A stretch of DNA of 64,000 nt from Cohaesibacter sp. ES.047 (GCF_900215505.1 NZ_LT907844.1:248001-312000); one strand, 5' to 3'. Numbered from the stretch's first letter, positions 46,747-56,636 are shown. The notes: generated from the sequence alone by a model not told the origin. Translations and numbers: made by a program.

Positions 46747-48798
46747 TCAGTTCGCCCGAATCTGCAGGACAAACTTGTCCATCTCTGCCTTGAGAATTTC
46801 GGACTGCTTGGCCAATTCCTCGGAAGACGCCAGAACCTGACTGGAGGAACTACCCGCCTCTTGCGAAGCCTTGTTCACCGAATTGATATTCTCGTTCACC
46901 AGCTCGGAGCCCTTGGCAGCCTGATGAATATTGCTCGAGACTTCGCTGATCGCAGCATTCTGTTCTTCCATTGCCGCTGCGATCGCGGCCGAAATTTCAT
47001 TCAGGTTCTGGATCACATGGCTGACTTCTTCCATTGAGCTTGACGACAGCTTTGTTGCATTCTGAACTTCTGCGATCTGCTGCCCGATCTGCTCGGTTGC
47101 CTTTGAGGTCTGGTTGGCCAGTTCCTTGACTTCAGCGGCAACAACGGCAAAGCCCTTGCCAGCCACGCCTGCCCTAGCAGATTCGATCGTCGCATTGAGA
47201 GCCAGAAGGTTGGTTTGTTCGGCGATTGTCGAGATCATTTCCACCACTTCGCCAATGGTTGACGCAGTTTGCGACAGGATGGCCATTTGCTCGTTTGTGC
47301 TGCTCACCTTGGTCACAGCTTCTGAGGCCGATCTGGATGCGGTTGCCACCTGCTCGGAAATCTCGGCGATGGTGCTCGTCATTTCTTCCGTCGCTGAGGC
47401 AATGGTCTGAACACTTGCGGTGGTCTGCTGCGAGGCAGAGGCGGCCTGTGTCGCCTGCTCAAGGGTGACCTGGCTCACATCCGTCATGGACTGGGCGCTC
47501 GCATTCAATTCGACCGAGTTGGACGAGACAGCCTGAATGATCGAGCCGACCTGTTGTTCAAACTCGTCCGCCATCTGTTCCATGAGCCTGCGTTTTTCCG
47601 CTTCGGCCTTTTCCTTCATGGTGGCCTGTTCGGCTTCAAGCTGCTTGGTCCTGATCATGTTCTGCTTGAACACCTCAACAGCCTCGGCCATTTCGCCGAT
47701 TTCATCCTTGCGGTTCTGACCCGGAATCTCGGACGCCACATCGTCATTGGCTAGACGGTTCATGGCTGCCGTAAGGGTCTTGACCGGGCTGGTGATACCG
47801 CGTGCAATCACGTATGCGGCCGCAACACCGATCAGAAACGCAACCACGGCAATGATCATGAGCTGTTTTTCTACGCTTTCAAGTTTTGCGAAAAACTGCT
47901 GCCGCAGGTCTTTTTCTTCTGCTGCAGCTGACAGCGCCACGGCTCGTGCAGAGGAAAAAACGGCCTCAGTGCTGGTCTTCAGGGTGCCATCGCGAATAGC
48001 ATTACGCTTGAGAATGACCTCGGCCAGCTCTGTGGTGAAGGCTTCGTAGGCATCAGCCAGGACCTTCGTCTCTTTCTGTGTCCTAAGACGTTGCGGGTTC
48101 GACAATGATCTGCCCAAGTCGGCCAGAGCCTTGTCGAAGGTCCTCAACTCCTCAATCGCACGATCAAGTGTATCTTTGGTGTTGTCATCAAGGAACTTCA
48201 TCACATAAAGCCGCGCGAGCAGCAGGTGTTCCTGTGAGGTTCCCGCGTAGCTCGCCGACTCGTAGTCACCGGCGCCAAACGCCCCGCGACGAATGTTCGT
48301 CAGATTCTCACGAATCTTCAAACCGGTTGGACCAAGCTCCTTGTACACCAGATGGTTCCTGCGATCACCCAACTGCGAAACCTCATCAAACCCGGCCTTG
48401 TAGGTAACCAGCGCATCATCAATCTCGTTCAGATGCTCAACCCGCTTTGGATTGACAATTGCACTCTTCGCTTTGTCCATGAGTGCGACCACGCGCTCAT
48501 ACTGCTCAACGAAAGCTGTCTTTTCCGCCTCTCCGGTCGATGCGAAATAGTTTCTCTGTGCCAACTGGGTTCGGATGGCCTCTTTGTTCATATTCTCGAC
48601 AAGAGTGGCATCCGACGCCATCTCGCTGTAGGTCGTGAACTGCGTGTCCTGATCACGGAACGACAGGATACTCATCCCCGACAGCATGACCAGCAATACA
48701 AGGAGCACCAGAAAACCTGCATAGATCCTGTGCCCGACTTTGAAACGAGAAAAAAGGGATATATCGCCTCCCGAAGGCGCTTGTTTGATCGCGTTCAT
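46747..48798 (-). CDS. Methyl-accepting chemotaxis protein with helical bimodular-type sensor
   Basis: 683 residues. Cytoplasmic N-tail, membrane segment at about 28-48 ([19 protein letters not shown]), a long all-helical periplasmic region of about 250 residues (rather than Cache), second membrane segment ([20 protein letters not shown]), HAMP, and a signalling hairpin with [20 protein letters not shown]. The sensor length and helical character fit the HBM type. A low-complexity Ser/Glu tail ends the protein. Confidence 0.92.
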   Translation of the reverse strand: MNAIKQAPSGGDISLFSRFKVGHRIYAGFLVLLVLLVMLSGMSILSFRDQDTQFTTYSEMASDATLVENMNKEAIRTQLAQRNYFASTGEAEKTAFVEQYERVVALMDKAKSAIVNPKRVEHLNEIDDALVTYKAGFDEVSQLGDRRNHLVYKELGPTGLKIRENLTNIRRGAFGAGDYESASYAGTSQEHLLLARLYVMKFLDDNTKDTLDRAIEELRTFDKALADLGRSLSNPQRLRTQKETKVLADAYEAFTTELAEVILKRNAIRDGTLKTSTEAVFSSARAVALSAAAEEKDLRQQFFAKLESVEKQLMIIAVVAFLIGVAAAYVIARGITSPVKTLTAAMNRLANDDVASEIPGQNRKDEIGEMAEAVEVFKQNMIRTKQLEAEQATMKEKAEAEKRRLMEQMADEFEQQVGSIIQAVSSNSVELNASAQSMTDVSQVTLEQATQAASASQQTTASVQTIASATEEMTSTIAEISEQVATASRSASEAVTKVSSTNEQMAILSQTASTIGEVVEMISTIAEQTNLLALNATIESARAGVAGKGFAVVAAEVKELANQTSKATEQIGQQIAEVQNATKLSSSSMEEVSHVIQNLNEISAAIAAAMEEQNAAISEVSSNIHQAAKGSELVNENINSVNKASQEAGSSSSQVLASSEELAKQSEILKAEMDKFVLQIRAN

Positions 48799-49288
48799 GA
48801 TTGTTCCATCCTACTGCGAATTGGTAGGTTCAGTGCTTGCCCAGCACTCATCCCTCAACCTGAAGTGTTAACAACCTTAGTTAACCGAAAGTAAATTTGC
48901 ATTCTTTTCTAAACTTTAATTATTGATTTACGCAGTATTACGCAATATTTTGTACAGCAACGAAAATTATATACTTATTGTACTTTGATAAACAATTAAT
49001 ATATTTGGACACACCAAATCAAAAGACAACCCTTTGTTATCTCTCGTGACGATGAGCCATCGCTCTCAAGAAAAGTCTAGTCAAGCAAGGTCTCGTCCTC
49101 TATTTGTAGTCACAGAGACAAAATCCGGTGACCTGACCACAGGCGACGGGGCGGTCTTCAACCATGCCTTTACATCCAGTCTCTTTTTGACATACCGAAG
49201 ATGAAGACCTTGTTCGAAACCGCTGACTCGACCGGTTATTGGATTTATTCCGATCCATCTCATCAGACCAGCCCCCGGTTCTAGCCGC
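48799..49288. other. Intergenic region between divergent chemoreceptor and acyltransferase
   Basis: 490 bp, very A+T-rich at 48890-49040, carrying the two divergent promoters. No gene seen. Confidence 0.4.
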
Positions 49289-50710
49289 ATGATCTACAGA
49301 AGAGAAATCGATGGCCTGCGCGCCATAGCTGTTGTCCCCGTTGTCTTGTTTCACGCAGGGATCGACGTCGTCAGCGGTGGTTTTCTGGGTGTGGATGTCT
49401 TCTTTGTCATTTCGGGCTATCTTATCACCTCGATTTTGATCGACGATCTCGAGAAAGACCGCTTTTCAATTCTTCGCTTCTATGAGCGGCGCGTGCGCCG
49501 CATTCTGCCCGCTCTCATTGCAGTTTTGCTCTTCTCTTTGGCTTGCGCATGTATCTGGATCTTTCCAAGAGAGCTGATGTATTTCTCGCGCAGCCTGCTT
49601 TCGGTTCTCTTCTTCTATTCCAATATTCAGTTTTTCAACAATACGGGCTATTTCTCCCCCGAAGCAGAAGTCCAGCCACTGCTACACACGTGGAGTCTCG
49701 CGGTTGAAGAGCAGTTTTATCTGGTTTTTCCGTTGCTGCTCGCTCTTGTCTGGCGTTTCGGTCGAAAAGGCGCCATTTATGTGATCTCCGCGCTTGGTCT
49801 CAAGGGTGCGCCTTGGCGTTTCAGCGGCGAAACCGCCCGGATCTTGTCCGCCCAGAATGACAAAAGCGCCAACGAAGCGTCCTGCATGCGTTATGCGGCA
49901 GAGTTTCGGGACGCGGCGCAATCACATTATCCGTTGACCGATTGCGTGTTCCCCAAAGGCCATGATCAGATTGATGTCGCCATTGTTGGCGATAGCCATG
50001 CGTCCGCATTGTCCGGCGCGGTGAGCGCCGACCTGACCAGAGATGGTCTAACGACGGCAGTGCTTACGGTCGCAGGCTGCGCGCCATGGGTTGGAATCAC
50101 GAAATGCGAGACCTCCACCAAGCTGATCAACAAGGCGCTCATGGACCGTGACATTCAAATCGTCGTGCTTGCGGCGCGCTATTCGATGACGGTCGACGGC
50201 TCCCCCTTTGTCAATGGTGTGGGCGGCGCCGAGAAAAAGCCCGTCGAGACTGTCGAATTCTCAAACGCGATCTGCACTGAGAGGACGGCGGACTGCCGAC
50301 AGAAGAACGCCTTTCATTCCTTTCGCACAGAGTTAGACCTGCTGGTGAATGCTGGCAAGACGGTCATCCTCGTCTACCCCGTTCCGGAAGGCGGATGGCA
50401 TGTTCCCAAAGCCTATGCGCGCCTGAGGTCCACCGGTGGCCCCAAAGTCCTTTCCTATCCCTACCCAGCCTATGAAGACCGCTACGGTGCGGTCATTAAG
50501 TTCCTCGATTCCCTCGACCTTCACTCCCTTTATCGCGTGAAGCCAGCCCAGATCTTCTGCCAGCAAATGCAGCCGGGTTCATGCGTGCAGGCCAAGGGCG
50601 ATGAGGTTTACTATTTTGATGACGATCATCTGTCCAATGCCGGCGCTCGACTGGTCAGTGAGCAGATCATGTCGATTGTTCGCGCGCTGGATATTGAAAA
50701 GCCTCAATAA
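49289..50710 (+). CDS. OafA-like acyltransferase fused to SGNH domain, internal deletion
   Basis: 473 residues, while full family members of this two-domain type are about 640-680. The N-terminal 170 residues are the first half of an acyltransferase-3 membrane domain (RREIDGLRAIAVVPVVLFH, GFLGVDVFFVISGYLIT, PLLHTWSLAVEEQFYLVFPL). At residue about 170 the sequence passes directly to GAPWRFSGETARILSAQ, normally found after the last membrane helix, followed by an SGNH hydrolase domain (DVAIVGDSHASAL, YYFDDDHLSNAGARLV). I infer loss of about 190 residues, four to six helices, in frame near base 49800. The SGNH half looks complete. Confidence 0.75.
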   Translation: MIYRREIDGLRAIAVVPVVLFHAGIDVVSGGFLGVDVFFVISGYLITSILIDDLEKDRFSILRFYERRVRRILPALIAVLLFSLACACIWIFPRELMYFSRSLLSVLFFYSNIQFFNNTGYFSPEAEVQPLLHTWSLAVEEQFYLVFPLLLALVWRFGRKGAIYVISALGLKGAPWRFSGETARILSAQNDKSANEASCMRYAAEFRDAAQSHYPLTDCVFPKGHDQIDVAIVGDSHASALSGAVSADLTRDGLTTAVLTVAGCAPWVGITKCETSTKLINKALMDRDIQIVVLAARYSMTVDGSPFVNGVGGAEKKPVETVEFSNAICTERTADCRQKNAFHSFRTELDLLVNAGKTVILVYPVPEGGWHVPKAYARLRSTGGPKVLSYPYPAYEDRYGAVIKFLDSLDLHSLYRVKPAQIFCQQMQPGSCVQAKGDEVYYFDDDHLSNAGARLVSEQIMSIVRALDIEKPQ

Positions 50711-50853
50711 AACCGCAGCAGCTCTCCTTCACAGAATCTTCGTGCTTCGCATTGGCTTTGCGCGTCCGTGCACCGAGTGGTCATTGACTTGGCCCCGGTT
50801 GAATGCTTGGGTGCCATAAATGCATTGCTTGTGAATGAATTAAGGTGGGCCTT

Positions 50854-51258
50854 ATGAAGCGAATTTTTGCAGTTCTAATTTTGGTGTTTCCGGTCAGCGC
50901 CCATGCTGACGGTTTTGGGTTCATGACCCCGTCTACAAATATCTACTGCAATGGCTACGTGAGCAATGGTGGCGGGATCGACTGCACCATCGTATCGCGT
51001 CAGGGTGCACCTGCGATGCCTCGCCCCAAATCCTGTTCCGGGACATGGGGGCACGCGTTTTCGGTCGAGGGCTCGGGTCGGGCGACCATGAGCTGCGGCG
51101 GGCGCCCTTCACGCGTCGACTATTCCGATATCGCATCCTATGGCCGCTCAGCCAACTTCGGGGATATTCGCTGCACGTCAAAGCGCACCGGCCTGACCTG
51201 CCGCAACAAAAGCGGCCATGGCTTCTTCTTGTCTCGTCGACAACAAAAGATCTTCTGA
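50854..51258 (+). CDS. Secreted DUF6636-type protein
   Basis: 134 residues with a signal peptide (MKRIFAVLILVFPVSAHA, cleavage before DGFGF). The mature part begins FMTPSTNIYCNGY and has further paired Cys (GGGIDCTIV, RPKSCSG, TMSCGG, IRCTSKRTGLTCRN) and ends GHGFFLSRRQQKIF, the layout I associate with DUF6636. Probably disulphide-bonded in the periplasm. Function unknown. AAGGTGGG lies before ATG 50854. Confidence 0.7.
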   Translation: MKRIFAVLILVFPVSAHADGFGFMTPSTNIYCNGYVSNGGGIDCTIVSRQGAPAMPRPKSCSGTWGHAFSVEGSGRATMSCGGRPSRVDYSDIASYGRSANFGDIRCTSKRTGLTCRNKSGHGFFLSRRQQKIF

Positions 51259-51401
51259 TCTGATGCCCGGCAAAAATCAGACCGCCCCGCAGTCGTTTAG
51301 TCGCAGTTCGCACAGGGTGCAAAGCTCTTGGGAAAGCGCAACCGCACCGAGGCACGATGCCAGCAGTCAAGACAGTCAAGTCTTCTAATTTTCGGAAAGA
51401 C

Positions 51402-51418
51402 AAATGGTGCCCAGGAGA
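51402..51418 (+). repeat. attL core
   Basis: Copy of the tRNA-Leu 3' end (TGGTGCCCAGGAGA plus AAA) stranded at the left limit of the island; to its left is ordinary intergenic chromosome, to its right the Q arm. Confidence 0.85.
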
Positions 51419-51881
51419 AGCGGGATTTTGTGTTCTATTCCCGTTACAGGCACCTACACAGCAGGTAACTCCAGCAAAACAAGGGATAACCGGTGGCTTG
51501 AGCATCTGTCAACAGGCGTCAGCGGGTCTACGGTTTGGTCTACGGCATCGTGGCTGCCTGGGAGACCTCCTTGCCTTGATCAACGAGCAGCCCACACGAG
51601 CGTTCAGTTCCCCCACAGCGACAAGCTTTGGAAGGCACCTGCTCCGACACTTAAGAAGGCTTGGCTTCACTGAGAGAGCGCCCCAGGGCCATGGGGGAAT
51701 GTTCGAACGTCCAGCATATAGATAGGGCGCTCACATTTTTGACCCCAATAGCTCATGGGATGGTGGGGGCTGGATTGGTGTCTAAGTGGTGACGCACTCA
51801 CACACCCTAAATCGGATAAGCGCGGGGGGCTGGAGCGACCAGGCTGGATAGACGTGAAGTGAACTCTCATACCAACGGCAT

Positions 51882-52442
51882 TTAATTCTGACCTTCTTGA
51901 GCCCATTTTCTCATACCTATTGAATGGATGATGGTTGGGTTGGCGGAGAGGCTCTTCCATGCTTGGCAACCAGCATCAAGAATGGCGGCATAGTCTTCGA
52001 AGACCCGATTGGACAGGAAGGTACCGCGCAGATACTGCCAAATATTCTCAACTGGGTTCAGTTCCGGTGATTTGGAAGGCAACAGGAGGATGGTGATATT
52101 CTTGGGCACGTTGAGTCTGCTTGTCGTATGCCATCCGGCACGATCCATCAGCACCACGGCATGAGCGCCGCGCGCCACTGTCCTTGAGACTTCTTCGAGG
52201 TGCATTTGCATGGCCTGTGTATTTGCAAAAGGCATCATCAATCCCGCGCCAACGCCACGCGCTGGACATATTGCACCGAACAGATAGGCATTTTTATATC
52301 GCTGATCGGCTGGCAGACGTGGTCTGGTTCCCTTTTTTGCCCATAGTCGGGCCAGTCCATTCTTCTGACCAAGCCTAGCCTCATCTTGCCACCAAATCTC
52401 GATGGGCTTGTTCTTTGGCAAATGGCCTACATGCGCTGCCAA
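51882..52442 (-). CDS. IS630 transposase, catalytic half (frame B), copy 2
   Basis: Same protein as at 18141-18701, with the full DDE set (WWQDEARLGQKNG, VVLMDRAGWHTT, SPELNPVENIW), reached by -1 frameshift from frame A. Confidence 0.88.
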   Translation of the reverse strand: MAAHVGHLPKNKPIEIWWQDEARLGQKNGLARLWAKKGTRPRLPADQRYKNAYLFGAICPARGVGAGLMMPFANTQAMQMHLEEVSRTVARGAHAVVLMDRAGWHTTSRLNVPKNITILLLPSKSPELNPVENIWQYLRGTFLSNRVFEDYAAILDAGCQAWKSLSANPTIIHSIGMRKWAQEGQN

Positions 52443-52948
52443 CGTTGCGGAGAAGTTTTTTTGAAAGCATCAATGACTTCAGGCTTTTGTTCTGGATGTT
52501 GAGGTCGACCAGATATGCGCACATACCCCATGCGGCGCAAAAGATCCCGTACTCCACGTTCCTTGTAGGAGACCCCAAACCGCTCTTGGATCACACGCAC
52601 CAGATCCTGGCTACGCCAGACAGAGACGCCGTCCTTCTCAGGATCAGGACCGGTTTCAACGATAGCAACAAACTCTTCGAGCTGTTCTGGGCTCAAGCGC
52701 ATGGGAGCGCCGGTTGCTTTGATGTCGACAAGACCATCGGTGCCTTGCTCATTGAAGCGAAGAACCCAATCTCGCAAAGTCTGGCGGTCCATACCGCCGA
52801 CTTTGGCGGCATCAGCACGGTTCATGCCGTCATAGACAGCCGCAATGGCCAGTAGGCGGCGGCTCTGTTTGGCATTGCGGCATCCTTTGGCAAGACGGCG
52901 CAAACTATCGGCGTCAAAAGCATCGCTAAGAATCAAAGCGGCAGACAT
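52427..52948 (-). CDS. IS630 transposase, DNA-binding half (frame A), copy 2
   Basis: Same as at 18686-19207. Identity of the two copies points to recent transposition within this genome. Confidence 0.88.
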   Translation of the reverse strand: MSAALILSDAFDADSLRRLAKGCRNAKQSRRLLAIAAVYDGMNRADAAKVGGMDRQTLRDWVLRFNEQGTDGLVDIKATGAPMRLSPEQLEEFVAIVETGPDPEKDGVSVWRSQDLVRVIQERFGVSYKERGVRDLLRRMGYVRISGRPQHPEQKPEVIDAFKKTSPQRWQRM

Positions 52949-53087
52949 GGCAAAATCTCCTTTGCCATGTTGAATCACGCCAGTGCTAAAAATGGAATCC
53001 CTAAAGAGTCAGAACTTCACGCCCTTGGTATCAGGTCAGCAGCGGTGAGCGTGTAGTGGGTCGCGAGGGGAGTCTTGGTTCGTAGCT

Positions 53088-53648
53088 ATGGATGTGTGTG
53101 GGGTGTTGGGGTATGGGAACGCTTCACAAGCGCTGATCCGCCATGTCGAGCCGTTGCAGAAGAATACCATAACGATTCGTTCGGGTATTCGCGGCAATCC
53201 CAACAAAACTGTCATTTCCGAAGGTGGCCTTTACGCCCTGAGGCTTGATATCGACGGCGAGCCTTGGTTCGTCGCCAAGGATGTCTGTGATGTGCTGGGA
53301 TACACACATACTGGGACTGCCCTGCGTAGCCATGTCGATCCTTCCCAACAGAATACAGTGTCAATTCGACACGGTATTCGCGGCAACCCCAACAAAGCTG
53401 TCATTTCCGAAGGTGGTCTTTACGCTCTGGTCCTCGGCTCCAAGCTCCCGCAGGCCATACGCTTCAAGCTCTGGGTCACTGACGTGGTGCTCTTGGTTGT
53501 CGCCATCCCCGAAAAGGGAAGCCGTATAACCGGTGAAATAATTCAAGATACGTCAGAAGCTAGTATGAAAAGGCCCAAAACAAAATTGGCCCATTCTGGT
53601 CACTCATCTACTATCGTCTGCGGCAAGACGACTTCCCCCCATGGCTGA
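53088..53648 (+). CDS. Tandem BRO-N antirepressor-type protein, left-arm copy
   Basis: Two consecutive BRO-N units: WFVAMDVCGVLGYGNASQAL to SEGGLYALRL, then IDGEPWFVAKDVCDVLGYTH to SEGGLYALVL and RFKLWVTDVV. Each unit has the phage antirepressor core. The first unit lacks its usual N-terminal strand: the frame is open only back to TGA 53046 and has no earlier start, so ATG 53088 lies inside the domain. The last 50 residues (from IPEKGSRITGE) lie beyond the repeat arm and differ from the mirror copy. BRO-N proteins bind DNA and counter repressors; here one could control int or excision. Confidence 0.65.
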   Translation: MDVCGVLGYGNASQALIRHVEPLQKNTITIRSGIRGNPNKTVISEGGLYALRLDIDGEPWFVAKDVCDVLGYTHTGTALRSHVDPSQQNTVSIRHGIRGNPNKAVISEGGLYALVLGSKLPQAIRFKLWVTDVVLLVVAIPEKGSRITGEIIQDTSEASMKRPKTKLAHSGHSSTIVCGKTTSPHG

Positions 53649-53686
53649 CGTACGAACAAAATGCAGCATTCTTTCAAACATATTCT

Positions 53687-55708
53687 TCAGACATCGATTT
53701 CCACGGCTTCTGCTTCTTCGGCTTGGTCTTCAGCTACCCCGATTAGGTATTTGTCATAGGTCTTTTTCAGATACAGCAACGCCGTATCTTTATCGACATT
53801 GGCCTTTAGCTGTTCCTGAACAAAGTGCATTCGTGCTTTGCAGGCTTGGAGCACTTCTCCCCAGCTTTTGACCCAAACCTGAATATTGCCGTCATCAGAG
53901 ATAAACACACGACCAGGTGGCTGATCTTTCTGGCGCGTCTTGGTGGTAGCGTAAGCGTCGAGATCATTGGATACGACCCAAAAGCTCCATCGGGTTTTAA
54001 CAGACTTAAAGCGTTCATCATTGGCGATGGTGAAAGCGTATTTCTCAACCTGCGTGATTTCGTCCGAACCGATCTTACATTTGGGTCGTTTCAGTTCGAC
54101 CACTAAGTGTTCGCGTTCGTCAGAGCGGCTTTGGGGGACTGCACGTGACAACATAAGGTCAACGATGCCTTTTTTGCCGTCGACACGTATAACAGGAGCG
54201 TCGATCTTGGTCTCTGTGCCGATCAGCTTTTGGTGTTTGCGTAGCACTTCGGTAAGGGACTGATCATCCACCGTTAGGTTGAACTCTTCGCCAAATATCC
54301 ATGTATTATCCTCAGCGATCATCCGGTGAAGCTGGCTACGCTCTTTCAGGAGATTTTTGCTCTCGGCTTCAAATATCAACGCTTCCAAACCGTGGACAAA
54401 CTTTAGCCTATCGGAAACAAGGCGAGAGGCGCTAATAACATTGGCAAGATCGGCCTCTTCGAGCAGTCTGGACATTTCCCTCTGGGTTTTCTGCGGGAGT
54501 TCCAGAACCTCGGTGAGGATATGCTGTAGTTCGTCAGGGCCTTTTTCAATGGCTTGCCGGAGCATCCGCATTTGAAACGCTCTGCTCTTTGAGCTTTGAG
54601 CTTTGAAGTCTGGCAAGTGCTTGTTGACGTTCAGCGCAACGATATCGAAGACTTTGCGCTCTGCCACTTCGACAGAGGACTGAGGTTCAACTCTATAAGG
54701 GTAGACCTCTTCTTCCTTCCATTGTTCAATTTCAGTCTTAGCGATTGCGGCGTCCTTCTTCTCAAAGTAACGCTTGATGACCTCTATGGCCGCGTCCTGA
54801 GCGTGAGAGAGCGCCGGTGTAACCATCTCAGCGAGGTCGAGTTCGCCACGCTCCTGCAACTCGTCAATGAAGCTAGATTTCAAATAGACCGAAAACTGAT
54901 ACCCAGGCACCTGAAACCGTGGCTTGACGCGTTGAAAAGGAAAGCCATGCCGTCCACAAAGGAAAAACCAGCGTTCTGTCGATTTCTTCCATTCGATCAA
55001 ATCGAGCTTTACTGGGTATGATTTGGCGTCACCACCTTCACCGTCAACTAAAGGCTCCAAGTCAAAACTGGCTTTTTCTTTGATTGCTTTGTTCGGATCT
55101 AGCCGGTTTGTTTCGACAAAGATTGACACGTCTTTGTAGTCGGTCAAATACAGTGCGAAGACCTCAGACAGCGACTGCACCGAATTGGCAGGTTCTAGGG
55201 ACCGATAGTTCTTATCAAGCTCCGACACTTGGACCTCGACCCCCGTACCGAGCGCGGGCTCGGCTTCCTTAGGCTCTGTAACTCGGACATCAATCAAATC
55301 ATCCTTGAGAAGTGACACCTTATATCCGAGAAGCTTGCCGCCTTCACTCCGATAGCGAACGGTCCATTCAGCCGACCGCCCGAGTGCCAGTGCCTTCAGG
55401 CGACCTTTGCCTTCCTTTCCGTGCAGAATACGTTTCTTGCCTTTGGAACGGTTTCCGTGACGTTTCCAAGATCCGCCAATGCTGCCGAAGAGTTGCTCAA
55501 TCTCATCGTGGGGAATACCGTGACCGTTATCACGAACGATGATCGACCGCATCGCAATGTCATCGTTATCGATCTCTATGTCCACACGTGTGGCGTCGGC
55601 ATCTACAGAGTTCCAGATCAATTCGGATAGCGCCTTGATGGGGTCAGCGCTTGCAAGTTTCTTTAAGTGGTCTTTTTCCACCTGCACTCGAAAATGGGCG
55701 TCCGTCAT
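53687..55708 (-). CDS. GHKL ATPase with C-terminal PD-(D/E)xK-like nuclease motif
   Basis: 673 residues. The N-terminal about 200 residues are a GHKL (MutL/Hsp90-type) ATPase: ALSELIWNSVDADATRVDIE (N box), VRDNGHGIPHDEI (G1) and HGKEGKGRLKALALG (G2). The middle is helical with a coiled-coil tendency. At about residues 505-535 a GIVDLML strand is followed by LVVELKRPKCKIG, spaced as the D and ExK of a PD-(D/E)xK nuclease. ATPase plus nuclease proteins of this kind are common in defence islands. Third gene on the leftward strand after the AAA15/TOPRIM pair, with a 127-bp gap. Confidence 0.75.
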   Translation of the reverse strand: MTDAHFRVQVEKDHLKKLASADPIKALSELIWNSVDADATRVDIEIDNDDIAMRSIIVRDNGHGIPHDEIEQLFGSIGGSWKRHGNRSKGKKRILHGKEGKGRLKALALGRSAEWTVRYRSEGGKLLGYKVSLLKDDLIDVRVTEPKEAEPALGTGVEVQVSELDKNYRSLEPANSVQSLSEVFALYLTDYKDVSIFVETNRLDPNKAIKEKASFDLEPLVDGEGGDAKSYPVKLDLIEWKKSTERWFFLCGRHGFPFQRVKPRFQVPGYQFSVYLKSSFIDELQERGELDLAEMVTPALSHAQDAAIEVIKRYFEKKDAAIAKTEIEQWKEEEVYPYRVEPQSSVEVAERKVFDIVALNVNKHLPDFKAQSSKSRAFQMRMLRQAIEKGPDELQHILTEVLELPQKTQREMSRLLEEADLANVISASRLVSDRLKFVHGLEALIFEAESKNLLKERSQLHRMIAEDNTWIFGEEFNLTVDDQSLTEVLRKHQKLIGTETKIDAPVIRVDGKKGIVDLMLSRAVPQSRSDEREHLVVELKRPKCKIGSDEITQVEKYAFTIANDERFKSVKTRWSFWVVSNDLDAYATTKTRQKDQPPGRVFISDDGNIQVWVKSWGEVLQACKARMHFVQEQLKANVDKDTALLYLKKTYDKYLIGVAEDQAEEAEAVEIDV

Positions 55709-55835
55709 AGAATTCCCCAGCCTTATATTTCGTTCTTAATTGCCAATTAGCCTAATCATCAGGCGACTGTAGAGCAGTCATTTTCCAGTTCTGGGCAGAC
55801 AATTTTTCGTTGTCAATGATGGCTTGTCGACCCTA

Positions 55836-56636
55836 TCACTTTGCTAACGCAGCCAGCACAAAATCAGCGAGAGCTTTCGGCGCTTCATTTTCACAGAAGC
55901 TAGCAATCGCTAATTGTGAGAGTGAAACATCCATATTTTTATCAGGAGAAATAACACTGAACATTACTCGACATTTAGCCTTATCACCACCCTGCCCGGC
56001 GATTGCACTCTGAACATCAGACCAATCGAGTTCATTTTTCTTCGCAATACCCTCAACGAATGCCACTGCCTCAGAATACACTAAGGGGTTGTGCCGTTCA
56101 AAGCCACTTAAAATTAGCTTTTCGATAGCTCCTTGATCGCTGTTATTGGGGAGAGAGAAGATGCCGATGTTGACGTCTCCTTCTCCGATCACACCCACTT
56201 CCGTGGGAAGAGTGATGTTTCTGTCCTCAGAAATGCTAGCTAGATGACAAGACAGAACGTCATATAAAATTTGGCATATCGAGGCAAAGCGCTCCGCAAT
56301 CACAACATCATCAGAGTCGACAATGACCAACACAGAGTTAGGCAGATCGGGGATAATTTGTGCGAGTGTTTCCTTTAGTTTACTAGAAATGCAGTCTATA
56401 CCGCCGCAGTTGAGAATAACGAGGTAGTCACCATCCAAGTGTAATATTTCCGGGTATGGGTTCACTCGATTGAGGCGGGTGCCCCTTAATGGGAATTGCC
56501 TCGGAAACAGGCTATTCATTGGTTTGGGAACCATAGATAGGTCATCAATTGAAGTGAACCCACGAAATTTCATCAACGCAGTAACAAGCGCTGAATCGGT
56601 GCTTCCCTCTACTAATAGAAGATGCATCCTCATCAT
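55836..56636 (-). CDS. TOPRIM-domain nuclease-like partner of AAA15 ATPase
   Basis: 266 residues. Starts MHLLLVEGSTDSALVTALMK (TOPRIM first Glu in VEGxTD) and has SVLVIVDSDDVVIAERFASI near residue 100 (TOPRIM DxD). The remaining 150 residues are helical (GAIEKLILSGFERHN, AVAFVEGIAKKNELDW) as in DUF3226/DUF4435-type proteins. Overlaps the upstream ATPase by 4 bp, so the two are made together. By analogy with split OLD and PARIS (AriA/AriB) it may be an effector nuclease released or activated by the ATPase; that is inference. Confidence 0.72.
   Translation of the reverse strand: MMRMHLLLVEGSTDSALVTALMKFRGFTSIDDLSMVPKPMNSLFPRQFPLRGTRLNRVNPYPEILHLDGDYLVILNCGGIDCISSKLKETLAQIIPDLPNSVLVIVDSDDVVIAERFASICQILYDVLSCHLASISEDRNITLPTEVGVIGEGDVNIGIFSLPNNSDQGAIEKLILSGFERHNPLVYSEAVAFVEGIAKKNELDWSDVQSAIAGQGGDKAKCRVMFSVISPDKNMDVSLSQLAIASFCENEAPKALADFVLAALAK

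Larger units (their letters stand above)
51870..53030 (-). mobile_element. IS630-family element, copy 2, inside left Q arm
   Basis: 1,161 bp, apparently identical to 18129-19289. Flanked by TCA direct repeats (51867-51869, 53031-53033). The right Q arm reads straight through CTCAGGTCAG at the corresponding place (60734-60743), giving a true empty site with a single TCA. Confidence 0.9.
51419..53503 (+). repeat. Left Q arm (921 bp, interrupted by an IS630 copy)
   Basis: Near-identical inverted copy of 60267-61187. Removing the IS (51870-53030) and its 3-bp duplication leaves 921 bp, exactly the length of the right arm. I noticed one substitution (TCTAAGTGG here against TCTAGGTGG in the mirror arm, near 51785). 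The region from 51419 to 51869 carries no convincing gene; the BRO-N sequence starts after the IS. Confidence 0.9.

Noticed and set aside
51357-51725. Open frame in the Q arm, repeated at 60881-61210 (inverted)
   Set aside because: It is present in both arms only because the arms are repeats. No domain, poor ribosome site and an alternative frame of similar length make coding unlikely.
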